From Alloactinosynnema sp. L-07 (GTDB taxonomy: Bacteria > Actinomycetota > Actinomycetes > Mycobacteriales > Pseudonocardiaceae): DNA of 64,000 bases. Made by a program: the position numbers and the translations under genes. Below, piece by piece: positions 24,468-33,620 of the stretch (positions are counted from its first letter, which is position 1; each line of letters opens with the position of its first letter). The notes beneath the pieces are model-generated. The model saw nothing but the letters and a program-made list of their open reading frames with translations. It made no database searches and was not told the DNA's origin. Where the stretch lies: assembly GCF_900070365.1 (NCBI RefSeq), contig NZ_LN850107.1:1426001-1490000 (forward strand), read 5' to 3'.

Positions 24468-25907
24468 CTACATCGGGCGGCGCTCGTTGCGCGGCTCGGC
24501 GAGGTCGAGCTCGGTCAGCCCGTCCTCGACGCTGTTCGTGCGCGACAGCACCGACGGCGCGGTCACGTTCGCCCACCGGCGCAGCGTCGCGGTGGCGGCG
24601 TCACGCTCGGCCGGGACCAGCGCGGCGATGTTCGCCCCGTGGTTGGCGCCCGGAGCGGTGTAGGTGAAGGAGTCGTTGCGGCTGGGGAAGAACGGCTCGG
24701 CGCCCCACGGGTCGTTCTGGCCGTAGACGAACAGCATCTGGCTGGACCGGGTGCGCACCCAGGTGTCGACGTCGAGCATCGCTGACGGGTCGTGCCTGCC
24801 CCGCAGGTCGGTCGGCAGGCTCGAGTTCGCCTGGTAGAGGCCCGGGTACTGGGTCAGGCCCCGCAGGTGCTCGAACTTGAGCGACGGCCAGCCGAGCTGG
24901 GTCGCGGCCTGCCGGTAGTAGGCGGCGTAGGGGAGGATGCCCTGGTCGGCGTAGAAGGAGAAGCCCGCCACGTTGTCGATGAAGGTGTAGAGCTCGTCGG
25001 TGGTGGCCGTCGCCGCGGGCACGGTCGCGCAGTCGGCCTGCGTGGAGTACTGCCAGAACGCCCACACGGTGTCGAGCACGACCATCTCGAAGGCCTTGTC
25101 GATCGACCCGAGCACCTGGGTGAAGGTCAGCCCGCCCGCGTCGGCCGCGGCCTGGTACTTCGCCAGCATCTCCGGGCGCCGCTTGAGCGCCTCCGTCTGC
25201 ACACCGTCGAGCCGGGCGCGGCAGTCCGCGTCGGTGCCCACGTTCTTGAAGAACGCGTCGTACGGGCCGTCGAGCCGGTTGATCCGGTCGTTCGGCGCGA
25301 CGTAGGCGACCACGCCGTCGACGTCGCGGGGGTAGAACCGGCGGTGGTAGATCGAGGTCATCCCGCCCTTACTCGCGCCAGTGGAAATCCACTTGGCTGA
25401 GTAAACGGGCTTGAGGGCCGCCACGATCCGGTGGTGGTCGGTGGCCGCCTGCCAGATGTTGAGCTTGTCCCAGTCGGCGGGGTCGGGCCGCGACGGCTCG
25501 AAGAACCGCTGCTCCACGGAGATCTGGTTGCCGTCGACCAGTCGCGTCGGCTCCGACCGGAACGCGGTGGTGCGCATGTTGTAGCCGGTGGTGTGCAGGA
25601 TCATCGGCCGGTCGGTGGCCTTGTGCAGCAGCTGGAACCGCTGCTCGAACCGCTGGCCCGCGGGCTTGCGGTGGTCCGCGGGCTGGCTGTAGGTCAACAG
25701 GAAGAACCGGTACCCGGCGGGCGGGGTCGCCGACTCCGACACCACGGTCAGCCCGGGGATCGCCCGCAGCTGGTCGCCGATGTCGGTCTGCGACTGAGCG
25801 CCGCTCGGCAGGGCCTGCGCCGAGGCGATCCCCGACCCGCCGACCAGTCCCGCGACCGCCACGACGGCCAACACGGCCGCGAGCGCTCGACTTCTACGGA
25901 TGAACAC
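24468..25907 (-). CDS. Secreted peptidase S37 (tripeptidyl aminopeptidase-like)
   Basis: 479 residues from GTG 25907, chosen because GGGAG lies at the right distance; a GTG at 25922 is in frame. The N-terminal signal peptide (basic RRSR, hydrophobic ALAAVLAVVAVAGLVG, ending near ASAQA) sends it outside. The serine nucleophile is in KWISTGASKGGMTS (G-x-S-x-G), with later acid and His regions (VYGQNDPWGAEP, APGANHGANI). The S37 family in Streptomyces cleaves tripeptides from protein N-termini. Probably feeds peptide uptake. Confidence 0.88.
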   Translation of the reverse strand: MFIRRSRALAAVLAVVAVAGLVGGSGIASAQALPSGAQSQTDIGDQLRAIPGLTVVSESATPPAGYRFFLLTYSQPADHRKPAGQRFEQRFQLLHKATDRPMILHTTGYNMRTTAFRSEPTRLVDGNQISVEQRFFEPSRPDPADWDKLNIWQAATDHHRIVAALKPVYSAKWISTGASKGGMTSIYHRRFYPRDVDGVVAYVAPNDRINRLDGPYDAFFKNVGTDADCRARLDGVQTEALKRRPEMLAKYQAAADAGGLTFTQVLGSIDKAFEMVVLDTVWAFWQYSTQADCATVPAATATTDELYTFIDNVAGFSFYADQGILPYAAYYRQAATQLGWPSLKFEHLRGLTQYPGLYQANSSLPTDLRGRHDPSAMLDVDTWVRTRSSQMLFVYGQNDPWGAEPFFPSRNDSFTYTAPGANHGANIAALVPAERDAATATLRRWANVTAPSVLSRTNSVEDGLTELDLAEPRNERRPM

Positions 25908-26036
25908 GCCCAACTCCCTCACGTCCTTCGGGCCGCGCAGGGTATGGCGGCTCGGAAAGCGCGAGTCTTGCGCATCAACCCGGTGGTGGGAAAGTGCCTA
26001 TCCACAGGCCACGATGGACGTTGTCCGCCGATTGGC

Positions 26037-26350
26037 CTACGACAGCTCGACGCCTTCGACCAGGCGGGTGTGGTACGACCGCCGCGTCGTCCACCGGGTC
26101 GACGAAGGCGATCGTCTGGAGCATGATCACGACCTCGCCGGTGGCGATGGCGTGAGCCAGATCGACTTCTTGCCGGTGAGCGCGGTGAACGACAGCCGGA
26201 AGTCCAGCGCGGGCTCGGCCCGGGTACTTGGCTCTTTGCTCGGTGATTGATGGGTCCTTGGCGCCTGTCCCGGTCAGCTGCGTGGCAAGACCCTCCGGGT
26301 TGATCTCGGCCAGGGTCGCGGGTGAGTCCACCGCGAGCGCGCGCCAACGC
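26037..26350 (-). pseudogene. Degraded gene remnant with several frame changes
   Basis: The 646-bp gap between the S37 gene and kamA has no intact gene. On the minus strand, protein-like pieces appear in succession in different frames: ATLAEINPEGLATQLTGTG and SITEQRAKYPG, then PALDFRLSFTALTGKKSIW, then ATGEVVIMLQTIAFVDPVDD, then YHTRLVEGVELS before a TAG at 26037-26039. Three frame shifts within about 300 bases suggest a decayed gene. I do not recognise the family. 25923-26036 shows nothing I can identify. Confidence 0.4.
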
Positions 26351-26508
26351 CTTGCTCCTCGCCCGAGAAGATCGAGCGGTGCTGCCTGAACATGTCCGGA
26401 GTGCCGTCCGGACCAGGGCGAGTCTCCGTCTCAGGTACGCAGGGCAGCCTGAAGTGGCCCCGGAGGGATCATCGGCCGTCATCAACCACTCGTGAACCCC
26501 CAGAGCGA

Positions 26509-26543
26509 CGAACCGCCCCGGCCAAAGTGACCAGGGCGGTTCG
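26509..26543 (-). terminator. Hairpin terminator after kamA
   Basis: CGAACCGCCC (26509-26518) pairs perfectly with GGGCGGTTCG (26534-26543) across a 15-base loop, 10 bp beyond the kamA stop. There is no clear U-tract. Confidence 0.7.
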
Positions 26544-26553
26544 CGCAGTCTAG

Positions 26554-27999
26554 CTACGCCTGGTGGTCCGGATTCTCTTGCCAGAATTTCTGTCCCGTGG
26601 CGCCCAAGGTGGAGATCGGGTCGTAGTACGGGTACCGGCGGCTCAGGATCGCGGCGGCCTCCTCGGCCTCCATCCGCTCGGTGCCCGCGCGGTAGTTCTT
26701 CGTCCAGTACGAGATGCCCAGTTCCCGGTCGTACTCGGCGAGCTGGTGCACCCAGCGCTTGCCGACGTAGGGAACGTCGCAGATGATGCGCGGTGTCGCG
26801 TAGCCGGGCAGGTAGCCCATGATCGCGTGCTGGAGTTCCTGGGCCTCCCACACGGCCACGCGCCAGTGCTCGGCGTTGGGGATCATGTCGCACATGTAGA
26901 AGTAGTACGGCAGGATGTTCGCCTCGCCCTGCAGGGCGAAGCACAGGTCCAGCAGCGCCTCCGGGGTCGCGTTGACCCCGCGCATCAGCACACCCTGGTT
27001 GCGCACGTCGCGGACGCCGACCTCCAGCGCGGTCCGCGCGGCCTCGGCGACCAGCGGGGTCACCGACTGCACGTGGTTGACGTGGGTGTGGATGGCCAGG
27101 TTGACCCCGCGGCGAGCCGCGGTGCGCGCCACCCGCTCCAAGCCCTCGACGACGCTGGGCTGCAGCCAATGCTGCGGAAGGCCCGCCAGCGCCTTGGTGG
27201 CCAGGCGGATGTCGCGGACCGTCTCGATGTCGAGCAGGCGCATCAGGAACAGCTCAAGCTGCTTCCACGGCACGTTGGCCACGTCGCCGCCGGAGACGAC
27301 CACGTCGCGCACGCCCGGCGTGCGCTTCAAGTAGTCGATCATCTGGTCGTAGCGGTCGACCGGCTTGAGGGTCAGCTTGTGCTTCTCCACCTGCGGGGTC
27401 GAGTTGCCGACCAGGTCCATCCGGGTGCAGTGCCCGCAGTACTGGGGGCAGGTCGAGAGCATCTCGGCGAGCACCTTCGTCGGGTACCGGTGGGTCAGGC
27501 CCTCCACGACCCACATCTCCGCCTCGTGCAGCGAGTCGCGCTCCGAGTGCGGGTGCGACGGCCAGACCGGGTCGCGGTCGGACCGGACCGGCACCATGTA
27601 GCGGCGCACCGGGTCGGCGAAGAACGCCTCGGTGAACGCCGCGGTGCTCGTCGGCGCGGTCGGCGCCATCGTGTTGAGCATCTGCGGCGGCAGCAGCATC
27701 GACATCGTCGCGAGCTGCTCCTGGTCGGCGGCCAGTTCCTCGTAGAACGACTCGGCCAGCAGGTCGCCGACCACCGCGCGCAGCTGGCGGGGGTTCTTCA
27801 CACAGTTGACCCGCTGCCACTGCGCGTCGCGCCACTGCGCATCGGTGACGTGCGCCCAGCCGGGGTAGCGCCGCCAATCGGGTTCGACCAGTTCCCTGCG
27901 GACGTACTCGTAGGGCTGGCCTCCCGCCTGGTGCACCGCGTCGGACACCGTCGTCGCCGGGATCTCCGGCCCAATCGCTGCAACACTCAGCGCAGTCAT
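26554..27999 (-). CDS. kamA: L-lysine 2,3-aminomutase (radical SAM)
   Basis: 481 residues. It converts L-lysine to L-beta-lysine using a [4Fe-4S] cluster, S-adenosylmethionine and PLP. The cluster motif CxxxCxxC is at C184, C188 and C191 (STCPQYCGHCTRMDLVG). RDVVVSGGDVANVP and the C-terminal region fit KamA rather than EpmB. It is divergent from kdd and the kamDE genes, which take beta-lysine further, so a catabolic role fits better than antibiotic biosynthesis. The 78-bp divergent gap carries a palindrome and repeats. Confidence 0.94.
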   Translation of the reverse strand: MTALSVAAIGPEIPATTVSDAVHQAGGQPYEYVRRELVEPDWRRYPGWAHVTDAQWRDAQWQRVNCVKNPRQLRAVVGDLLAESFYEELAADQEQLATMSMLLPPQMLNTMAPTAPTSTAAFTEAFFADPVRRYMVPVRSDRDPVWPSHPHSERDSLHEAEMWVVEGLTHRYPTKVLAEMLSTCPQYCGHCTRMDLVGNSTPQVEKHKLTLKPVDRYDQMIDYLKRTPGVRDVVVSGGDVANVPWKQLELFLMRLLDIETVRDIRLATKALAGLPQHWLQPSVVEGLERVARTAARRGVNLAIHTHVNHVQSVTPLVAEAARTALEVGVRDVRNQGVLMRGVNATPEALLDLCFALQGEANILPYYFYMCDMIPNAEHWRVAVWEAQELQHAIMGYLPGYATPRIICDVPYVGKRWVHQLAEYDRELGISYWTKNYRAGTERMEAEEAAAILSRRYPYYDPISTLGATGQKFWQENPDHQA

Positions 28000-28055
28000 A
28001 TGTGCTCCTCGCCGTTCGGGTGGCGTAAAGATATGCTGCCATACGACTTGGATGA

Positions 28056-28068
28056 CGTAAATCTTACG
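28056..28068. promoter_or_regulatory. Palindrome in the kamA/kdd divergent promoter region
   Basis: CGTAA-ATC-TTACG, a perfect 5+5 palindrome just before the kdd ribosome-binding site (CGGAGG). A related half (CGTAAAGAT) lies at 28024-28032. It is a candidate operator for coordinate control of both directions. Confidence 0.4.
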
Positions 28069-28077
28069 GAGGTCGAT

Positions 28078-29121
28078 GTGACGGAGGCTCGCTTCGTGTC
28101 GCCATTCGGGCTACACCGCGTGCTGGAGCCCGCCGGTGTGCTGCCCCAGCAGGCACAACGCCTCGACCCCGACCCGACGCCCGCCGCCGACGAGGTCGTC
28201 CTCGACGTCGAGCGCCTCAACCTCGACGCCGCCTCCTACCGGCAGTTGCGCGAGGAACACGGCACGGGCGAAGAGCTCAAGGCCGCCGTCCTAGCCATCG
28301 TCGCGGCGCGCGGCAAGATGCAGAACCCGGTGACCGGGTCGGGCGGCATGCTGCTGGGCACCGTGCGCGCCGTGGGCCCACACTCGCCGCTGGGCCTCAA
28401 GGTCGGTGACCGGGTCGCCACCCTGGTCTCGTTGACGCTGACCCCGCTGCGCATCACCGACGGCCTGGTCGACTGGGACGGCACCAGCGAGCAGGTGCCG
28501 TGTCAGGGCACCGCCGTGCTGTTCGGGCGGTCCATCGCCGCGGTTCTGCCCGACGACCTGCCCGACGAACTGGCCCTGTCGGTCCTCGATGTGTGCGGCG
28601 CCCCGGCGCTGACCGACCGCGTCGTGCGCGCCGCGGGCCCGGGTGCCTCAGTTTGTGTCCTGGGCGGCGGGGGCAAGTCCGGGTCGCTGTCACTGGTCGC
28701 CGCACGTCGGGCCGGTGCGGGTCGGGTCGTGGCGCTGGTGCCGTTCGAGTCCGAGGCCGACGCGGTCCGTGAGGCGGGACTGGCCGACGAGGTCGTCATC
28801 GCCGACGCCCGCAACCCGGTCGCGGTCGCCGAGGCCGTCGGCGAGCCGGTCGACGTGACCGTGGTGTGCGTCGACGTGCCCGGCTGCGAGCACGGCGCGA
28901 TCCTGGCCACCGCCGACGGCGGCACGGTGATCTTCTTCTCCATGGCCACGTCGTTCTCCGCCGCCGCGCTGGGTGCCGAGGGGCTGGCCGCGGACGTGCG
29001 GATGCTCGTCGGCAACGGCTACGTGCCCGGTCACGCCGCCTTCGCCCTGGACCTGATCCGCGCCGAGGCCGGGGTGCGCGCCCTGTTCGAGGCCCGAGAG
29101 CGGCAGACTCAGCCGCTATGA
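28078..29121 (+). CDS. kdd: L-erythro-3,5-diaminohexanoate dehydrogenase
   Basis: 347 residues from GTG 28078 (GGAGG just upstream); ATG 28033 would add 15 residues and overlap the putative operator. It oxidises 3,5-diaminohexanoate to 5-amino-3-oxohexanoate with NAD+. RFVSPFGLHRVLEPAGVLPQ and RLNLDAASYRQL at the N-terminus and the nucleotide-binding VCVLGGGGKSGSLSLVAARR are characteristic of Kdd, as is its place beside kamA/kamDE. It is coupled to the next gene by ATGA. Confidence 0.9.
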   Translation: MTEARFVSPFGLHRVLEPAGVLPQQAQRLDPDPTPAADEVVLDVERLNLDAASYRQLREEHGTGEELKAAVLAIVAARGKMQNPVTGSGGMLLGTVRAVGPHSPLGLKVGDRVATLVSLTLTPLRITDGLVDWDGTSEQVPCQGTAVLFGRSIAAVLPDDLPDELALSVLDVCGAPALTDRVVRAAGPGASVCVLGGGGKSGSLSLVAARRAGAGRVVALVPFESEADAVREAGLADEVVIADARNPVAVAEAVGEPVDVTVVCVDVPGCEHGAILATADGGTVIFFSMATSFSAAALGAEGLAADVRMLVGNGYVPGHAAFALDLIRAEAGVRALFEARERQTQPL

Positions 29122-30743
29122 CGACCCGCGCTGTTCCTGCTCGGACACTCCTGACCGGCGGCAACATCCACTCACCAGCCGACCCGCACGCCACGGCCAT
29201 GGCCGTGGAAGACGGCATCGTGGTATGGCTCGGCCAGGACTCCGTCGGTCGTACGCTGTACGAGAACGCGGACGTGGTCGTGGACCTCGCGGGCGCGTTC
29301 GTCGCGCCCGCGTTCGTCGACGCCCATGTGCACGCCACCTCGGCGGGGCTGCTGCGCACCGGCCTCGACCTGACGGGCTGCGAGTCGCTCACCGAGTGCC
29401 TGGACGCGATCCGCTGGTTCGTCCGTGACCACGGCGGGCAGTTGATCTGGGGCCACGGCTGGGACGAGACCAAGTGGCCGGAGCGGCGCCCGCCGACCCG
29501 CGCCGAACTCGACGCCGCAGCCGAGGGCGCCGCGCTCTACCTCTCGCGGATCGACGTGCACTCCGCGCTGGTCAGTTCCGCACTGCTCGACCACGCGCGG
29601 GGCGCCGAAGGGTTCAGCGAGGACGGCCCGCTCACCAAGGACGCCCACCACCGCGTCCGGCGCGCGGCGCAGTCCGCGATCACCCCCGCCCAGCGGGCCG
29701 ATGCGCAGACAGCGTTCCTCGACCACGCCGCGTCGATGGGCATCGCGTCGGTCCACGAGTGCGCGGGCCCGGACATCTCCGGCGCCGACGACTTCGCCGA
29801 GCTGCTCGCCCGCACCAGTGGCCCCGAGGTCGTCGGCTACTGGGGCGAACGCGGCCCAGCCGACCTGGCGATCGGCAAGGGCGCGCGCGGCCTGGCGGGC
29901 GACCTGTTCGTCGACGGCGCCATCGGCTCGCGCACCGCGGCGCTGTGCCACCCCTACACCGACCGGCCCGACACCAGTGGTGCGCTCTACCTCGACGCCG
30001 CCGCCATCGGCGAACACCTGCGGGTGTGCACCGAGGCCGGGATCCAGGCGGGCTTCCACGTCATCGGCGACGGCGCCGTCGCCGAGGTGATCGACGGGTT
30101 CGCCATCGCCGAGAAGACCGTCGGCCGCGAAGCGCTCGCGGGGGCCCGGCACCGGCTCGAACACCTGGAGATGGTGACCGCCGAGCAGGCCGAACGCCTG
30201 GGCCAGTGGGGTGTCGTGGCGTCGGTGCAGCCGCTGTTCGACGCCGCGTGGGGTGGCGCGGACGGCATGTACGTCGAGCGGCTGGGGGAGCGCGGCACCA
30301 CGCTCAACCCGTTCTCCCGCCTCGCCGCCGCCGGGGTGATCTTGGCCCTCGGATCGGACGCGCCGGTCACCCGGGTCGACCCGTGGGCCACCGTCCAGGC
30401 CGCGGTGCACCACCGCACCGACGGCCACGGCCTGTCCCCGCGCGCGGCGTTCACCGCCCACACCCGCGGCGGCTGGCGCGCGGCCGGGGTCGATGACGGC
30501 CTGACCGGGACTTTGCAGCCCGGCGCGCCCGCCACCTACGCCATCTGGGACGCCCCCGAGCTGGTCAGCGCCACCGCTGACGCGCGGGTGCAGCGCTGGT
30601 CGACCGACCCGCGCTCGCGCGTGCCCGCCCTTCCGCCGCTGCACCCCGGCGCGGACCTGCCCGCCTGCCTGCGCACCGTCCTGCGCGGGCACACGATCTT
30701 CGACCGTTTCGACCGCGAGGAGCATCATCGTGGCCCTGCTTGA
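29118..30743 (+). CDS. Amidohydrolase, YtcJ-like, inside the lysine cluster
   Basis: 541 residues. Metal-dependent amidohydrolase superfamily: HxH in FVDAHVHATS, later metal/active-site regions GFHVIGDGAV, HRLEHLEMV and LGSDAPVTRVDP. YtcJ-like proteins hydrolyse N-acyl or formyl amides; the substrate here is unknown. It overlaps kdd (4 bp) and kamD (14 bp), so it is a stable operon member. Because lysine intermediates are amines, an acylated intermediate or N-acyl-lysine derivative is a possible substrate, by inference only. Confidence 0.88.
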   Translation: MTTRAVPARTLLTGGNIHSPADPHATAMAVEDGIVVWLGQDSVGRTLYENADVVVDLAGAFVAPAFVDAHVHATSAGLLRTGLDLTGCESLTECLDAIRWFVRDHGGQLIWGHGWDETKWPERRPPTRAELDAAAEGAALYLSRIDVHSALVSSALLDHARGAEGFSEDGPLTKDAHHRVRRAAQSAITPAQRADAQTAFLDHAASMGIASVHECAGPDISGADDFAELLARTSGPEVVGYWGERGPADLAIGKGARGLAGDLFVDGAIGSRTAALCHPYTDRPDTSGALYLDAAAIGEHLRVCTEAGIQAGFHVIGDGAVAEVIDGFAIAEKTVGREALAGARHRLEHLEMVTAEQAERLGQWGVVASVQPLFDAAWGGADGMYVERLGERGTTLNPFSRLAAAGVILALGSDAPVTRVDPWATVQAAVHHRTDGHGLSPRAAFTAHTRGGWRAAGVDDGLTGTLQPGAPATYAIWDAPELVSATADARVQRWSTDPRSRVPALPPLHPGADLPACLRTVLRGHTIFDRFDREEHHRGPA

Positions 30744-32304
30744 CCTGGACCCCGCGGTCGTGGCCACCGCGCGCGGGCTGGCCGCCAAGGCCGCCGCGCC
30801 GGTGGTCGACATCGCCCGGGCGCACACCACCGTCGCCGTGGAGCGCGCCACGCTGCGGCTGGCGGGCATCACCGGCGCCGACACCACCCACCGCGCCGGT
30901 GACGTGCCGTGGGTCAACCGCGTCGTGGACACCGTCCGCGAACACTGCGGCCTGGAGCACGGCGTCGCGCTGCCGGTGTTCCACGCGCTGCGCGAGCACG
31001 ACCTGGGCAGCCTGACCGAGTTGGCCGAGGCCACCGCCGCCGGGCAGATCCAGTTCACCATCCCCACCGGCCGCGCCGCCACGGGAGCGGCGAAGACCGC
31101 GCGCGGCGCCGTCGCCAAGGGGCTGCGGTCCGTCGACCGCAACAAGGCGCAGCGCGCCAAGCTGGTCGGCAAGCTCGGCGACCCGCCGCAGCGGCCGTGG
31201 ATCTACCTGATCGTCGCGACCGGCGACATCGACGAGGACGTCGTGCAGGCCGCCAACGCCGCGCGCGCGGGCGCGGACATCATCGCGGTGATCCGCTCCA
31301 CTGGTCAGTCCCTTTTGGACTACGTGCCGGAAGGCGCCACGCACCACGGGTTCGCGGGCACCTACGCCACCCAGGAGAACTTCCGCATCATGCGGGCCGC
31401 GCTGGACGAGGTGTCCAAAGAGGTTGGCCGCTACGTACGGCTCACCAACTACGCCTCCGGCCTGTGCATGCCTGAGATCGCGGTGCTCGCGGGCCTGGAA
31501 CGGCTCGACATGATGCTCAACGACTCGATGTACGGGATCCTGTTCCGCGACATCAACCCGATCCGCACCTTTGTGGACCAGCGCTTCGCCCGACAGGTCC
31601 ACGCGCGGGCCGGGATCATCATCAACACCGGCGAGGACAACTACCTCACCACCGCCGACGCCGTCGACGCCGCGCACACCGTCACGGTGTCGCAGCTGCT
31701 CAACGAGCACTTCGCGCACGAGGCGGGACTGACCGACGACCTGCTCGGCCTGGGCCACGCCTTCGAGATCAACCCGAAGGTGCCCGACTCGTTCCGGCTG
31801 GAGCTGGCGCACGCGCTGCTCGCGCGGGAACTGTTCCCCGACGCGCCGCTGAAGTGGATGCCGCCGACCAAGCACATGACCGGCGACGTGTTCAACGGCT
31901 ACCTGCTCGACGGGTTCTTCAACCTCGCCGGTGTCCTCACTGGACAGTCGATCCTGCTGGTCGGGATGATGACCGAGGCCGTGGTGACCCCATTCCTGTC
32001 CGACCGCGACCTCGCCCTGGCCAACGTCCGCTATGTGCTGGAGGCGGCGGGCAGTCTGCGGGAGGACTTCCGACCGGCGCCAGACGGGCTGATCGTCAAG
32101 CGCGCCCACCAGGTGCTCGGCCAAGCGGTCGACCTGCTGGAACGCGTGGTCGACGACGGGCTGCTCAACGCCATCGCCGACGGCACCTTCGGCCTGATGA
32201 AACGCCCCGCGCACAAGGGAAAGGGCGCCGACGGCGTCATCGAGAAGGCCGACGGCTACCTCAACCCCGCCACCACCCTGCTCGATGAGGGAGCCACGGC
32301 ATGA
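30730..32304 (+). CDS. kamD: Beta-lysine 5,6-aminomutase alpha subunit
   Basis: 524 residues from GTG 30730. Large subunit of the adenosylcobalamin- and PLP-dependent enzyme that moves the terminal amino group of beta-lysine from C6 to C5, giving 3,5-diaminohexanoate. Conserved TIM-barrel segments such as FTIPTGRAATG, IAVIRSTGQSLLDYVPEG, RLTNYASGLCMPEIAVLAG and KWMPPTKHMTGD match the KamD family. It overlaps kamE by 4 bp. Confidence 0.94.
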   Translation: MALLDLDPAVVATARGLAAKAAAPVVDIARAHTTVAVERATLRLAGITGADTTHRAGDVPWVNRVVDTVREHCGLEHGVALPVFHALREHDLGSLTELAEATAAGQIQFTIPTGRAATGAAKTARGAVAKGLRSVDRNKAQRAKLVGKLGDPPQRPWIYLIVATGDIDEDVVQAANAARAGADIIAVIRSTGQSLLDYVPEGATHHGFAGTYATQENFRIMRAALDEVSKEVGRYVRLTNYASGLCMPEIAVLAGLERLDMMLNDSMYGILFRDINPIRTFVDQRFARQVHARAGIIINTGEDNYLTTADAVDAAHTVTVSQLLNEHFAHEAGLTDDLLGLGHAFEINPKVPDSFRLELAHALLARELFPDAPLKWMPPTKHMTGDVFNGYLLDGFFNLAGVLTGQSILLVGMMTEAVVTPFLSDRDLALANVRYVLEAAGSLREDFRPAPDGLIVKRAHQVLGQAVDLLERVVDDGLLNAIADGTFGLMKRPAHKGKGADGVIEKADGYLNPATTLLDEGATA

Positions 32305-33089
32305 CGACCACAGAAGAGCCCAAGACCGAGACGGACGCGCCGAAGAAGAAGCGCTACGTTCGTCCCTACGGCGACACGACCGGCGACGGTATGGCGCAGC
32401 TGTCGTTCACCCTGCCCGTCCCGTTCGGGCCGCGGGCGGACGGGGCCGCGCAGCAGCTGGCGAACAAGATGGGCATGGACCCGGCGATGGTCGTGCACTC
32501 GCACCCGATCGGCGCCGACTTCACCTTCTTCGTCGTCTACGGCTCCGTGCAGCACATCGTCGACCTTGACGAGGTGCGGGTGGTCGAGCGCGAATACCCG
32601 CTGCTGCCGCCGTCGGACGTCAACAGCACCATCAAGAAGACGTTGCGCCGCAAGATGGTTGTCGTCGGCGCGTGCATCGGCACCGATGCCCACACAGTCG
32701 GCATCGACGCGATCCTCAACATCAAGGGCTTCGCCGGCGAGAAGGGCCTGGAGTACTACCGCGAGCTGCGCGTGGTGAATCTCGGCGCCCAGGTGTCGGT
32801 GCCCGAACTGGTGAAGGCCGCGCGCGCCGACAAGGCCGACGCGGTGCTCGTCTCCCAGGTCGTCACCCAGCGCGACGCGCACATCCTCAACACCCAAGAG
32901 ATGTCGGCGGCCTTCCGTGAGGCGATGGGGGAGCGCTGCCCGCTGCTCATCGCGGGCGGACCCCGTTTCGACCCGCTCATGGCCGGGGAACTCGGCGTCG
33001 ACCGGGTCTTCGGCCGCGGCACCACCCCCGGCGAGGTCGCCTCCTACCTCGTCCACGCCATCAGCCAGCGAAAGGAAGTCCACGCATGA
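32301..33089 (+). CDS. kamE: Beta-lysine 5,6-aminomutase beta subunit (B12-binding)
   Basis: 262 residues. The small subunit carries the cobalamin domain, with base-off motif D129-x-H131-x-x-G134 (GTDAHTVG), and Lys142 in LNIKG, which corresponds to the lysine forming the PLP Schiff base in the clostridial enzyme. The N-terminal dimerisation domain contains GDGMAQLSFTLPVPFG. The following kal gene overlaps by 4 bp. The need for adenosylcobalamin implies that the host makes or imports B12. Confidence 0.94.
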   Translation: MTTTEEPKTETDAPKKKRYVRPYGDTTGDGMAQLSFTLPVPFGPRADGAAQQLANKMGMDPAMVVHSHPIGADFTFFVVYGSVQHIVDLDEVRVVEREYPLLPPSDVNSTIKKTLRRKMVVVGACIGTDAHTVGIDAILNIKGFAGEKGLEYYRELRVVNLGAQVSVPELVKAARADKADAVLVSQVVTQRDAHILNTQEMSAAFREAMGERCPLLIAGGPRFDPLMAGELGVDRVFGRGTTPGEVASYLVHAISQRKEVHA

Positions 33090-33475
33090 CCCGCGAGGTC
33101 GGCTTCACCGTCACCCACCGCCACTACGTGCCGCACTCCCACGCCCACTACGGCGGCAACCTCGTCGACGGCGCCTACGGCCTGGGCATGTTCGGCGACC
33201 TCGCCACGGAGATGTGCGTCCAGACCGATGGTGACGAAGGCCTGTTCGCCGGCTACAGCAACGTCGAGTTCCTCGCGCCGATCCGCGCCGGTGACGTCAT
33301 CGAGGGCACCGCGACCCTGACCCGGATCGGCACCCGGTCGCGCGCGATGGACTTCGAGGTCCGCGTGGTCTGCCGGTCCGCGCCCGAGCGGGGCGACTCG
33401 GCCGCCGACGTGCTCGACCCCCCGATCGTGGCCACCCGCGCCTCGGGCACGGTGGTCGTCCCCGCTCAGGCCTGA
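33086..33475 (+). CDS. kal: 3-aminobutyryl-CoA ammonia-lyase
   Basis: 129 residues, single hot-dog fold (VDGAYGLGMFGDLATEMCV; FLAPIRAGDVIEGTATLTRI). It removes ammonia from 3-aminobutyryl-CoA to give crotonyl-CoA, the last specific step of the lysine fermentation route. Assignment rests on fold plus operon position (4-bp overlap with kamE). The enzyme linking Kdd and Kal, the 3-keto-5-aminohexanoate cleavage enzyme Kce, is not in this window. Confidence 0.88.
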   Translation: MTREVGFTVTHRHYVPHSHAHYGGNLVDGAYGLGMFGDLATEMCVQTDGDEGLFAGYSNVEFLAPIRAGDVIEGTATLTRIGTRSRAMDFEVRVVCRSAPERGDSAADVLDPPIVATRASGTVVVPAQA

Positions 33476-33618
33476 CCGGCCACCCGCGCCGCTGTCCGGG
33501 CGCGGATGGCCATGTCGAGCCTGGTGAGGGCGTGCTCGACGTGGGTCTCGGCGGTGCGCTGGGCGATGGCCAGCCGGGCAGAGATGTCCCGGCTGGCCAT
33601 CCTCAGTGCGACCAGCCT
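33466..33618 (-). pseudogene. Relic of a LuxR-type C-terminal HTH domain
   Basis: A 51-codon minus-strand frame ending at the TGA at 33468-33466 reads RLVALRMASRDISARLAIAQ, then RTAETHVEHALTRLDMAIRA, then RTAARVAGQA. This lines up with the GerE/LuxR helix-turn-helix. There is no room for the rest of a LuxR protein: the TetR gene ends at 33621. It looks like the tail of a lost gene, truncated by deletion at this junction. It overlaps the kal 3' end slightly. Confidence 0.6.
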
Positions 33619-33620
33619 CG

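Noticed and set aside
26563..28077. Plus-strand extension of kdd across kamA
   Set aside because: The upstream part is antisense to kamA; the kdd fold begins after GTG 28078, which has its own GGAGG.
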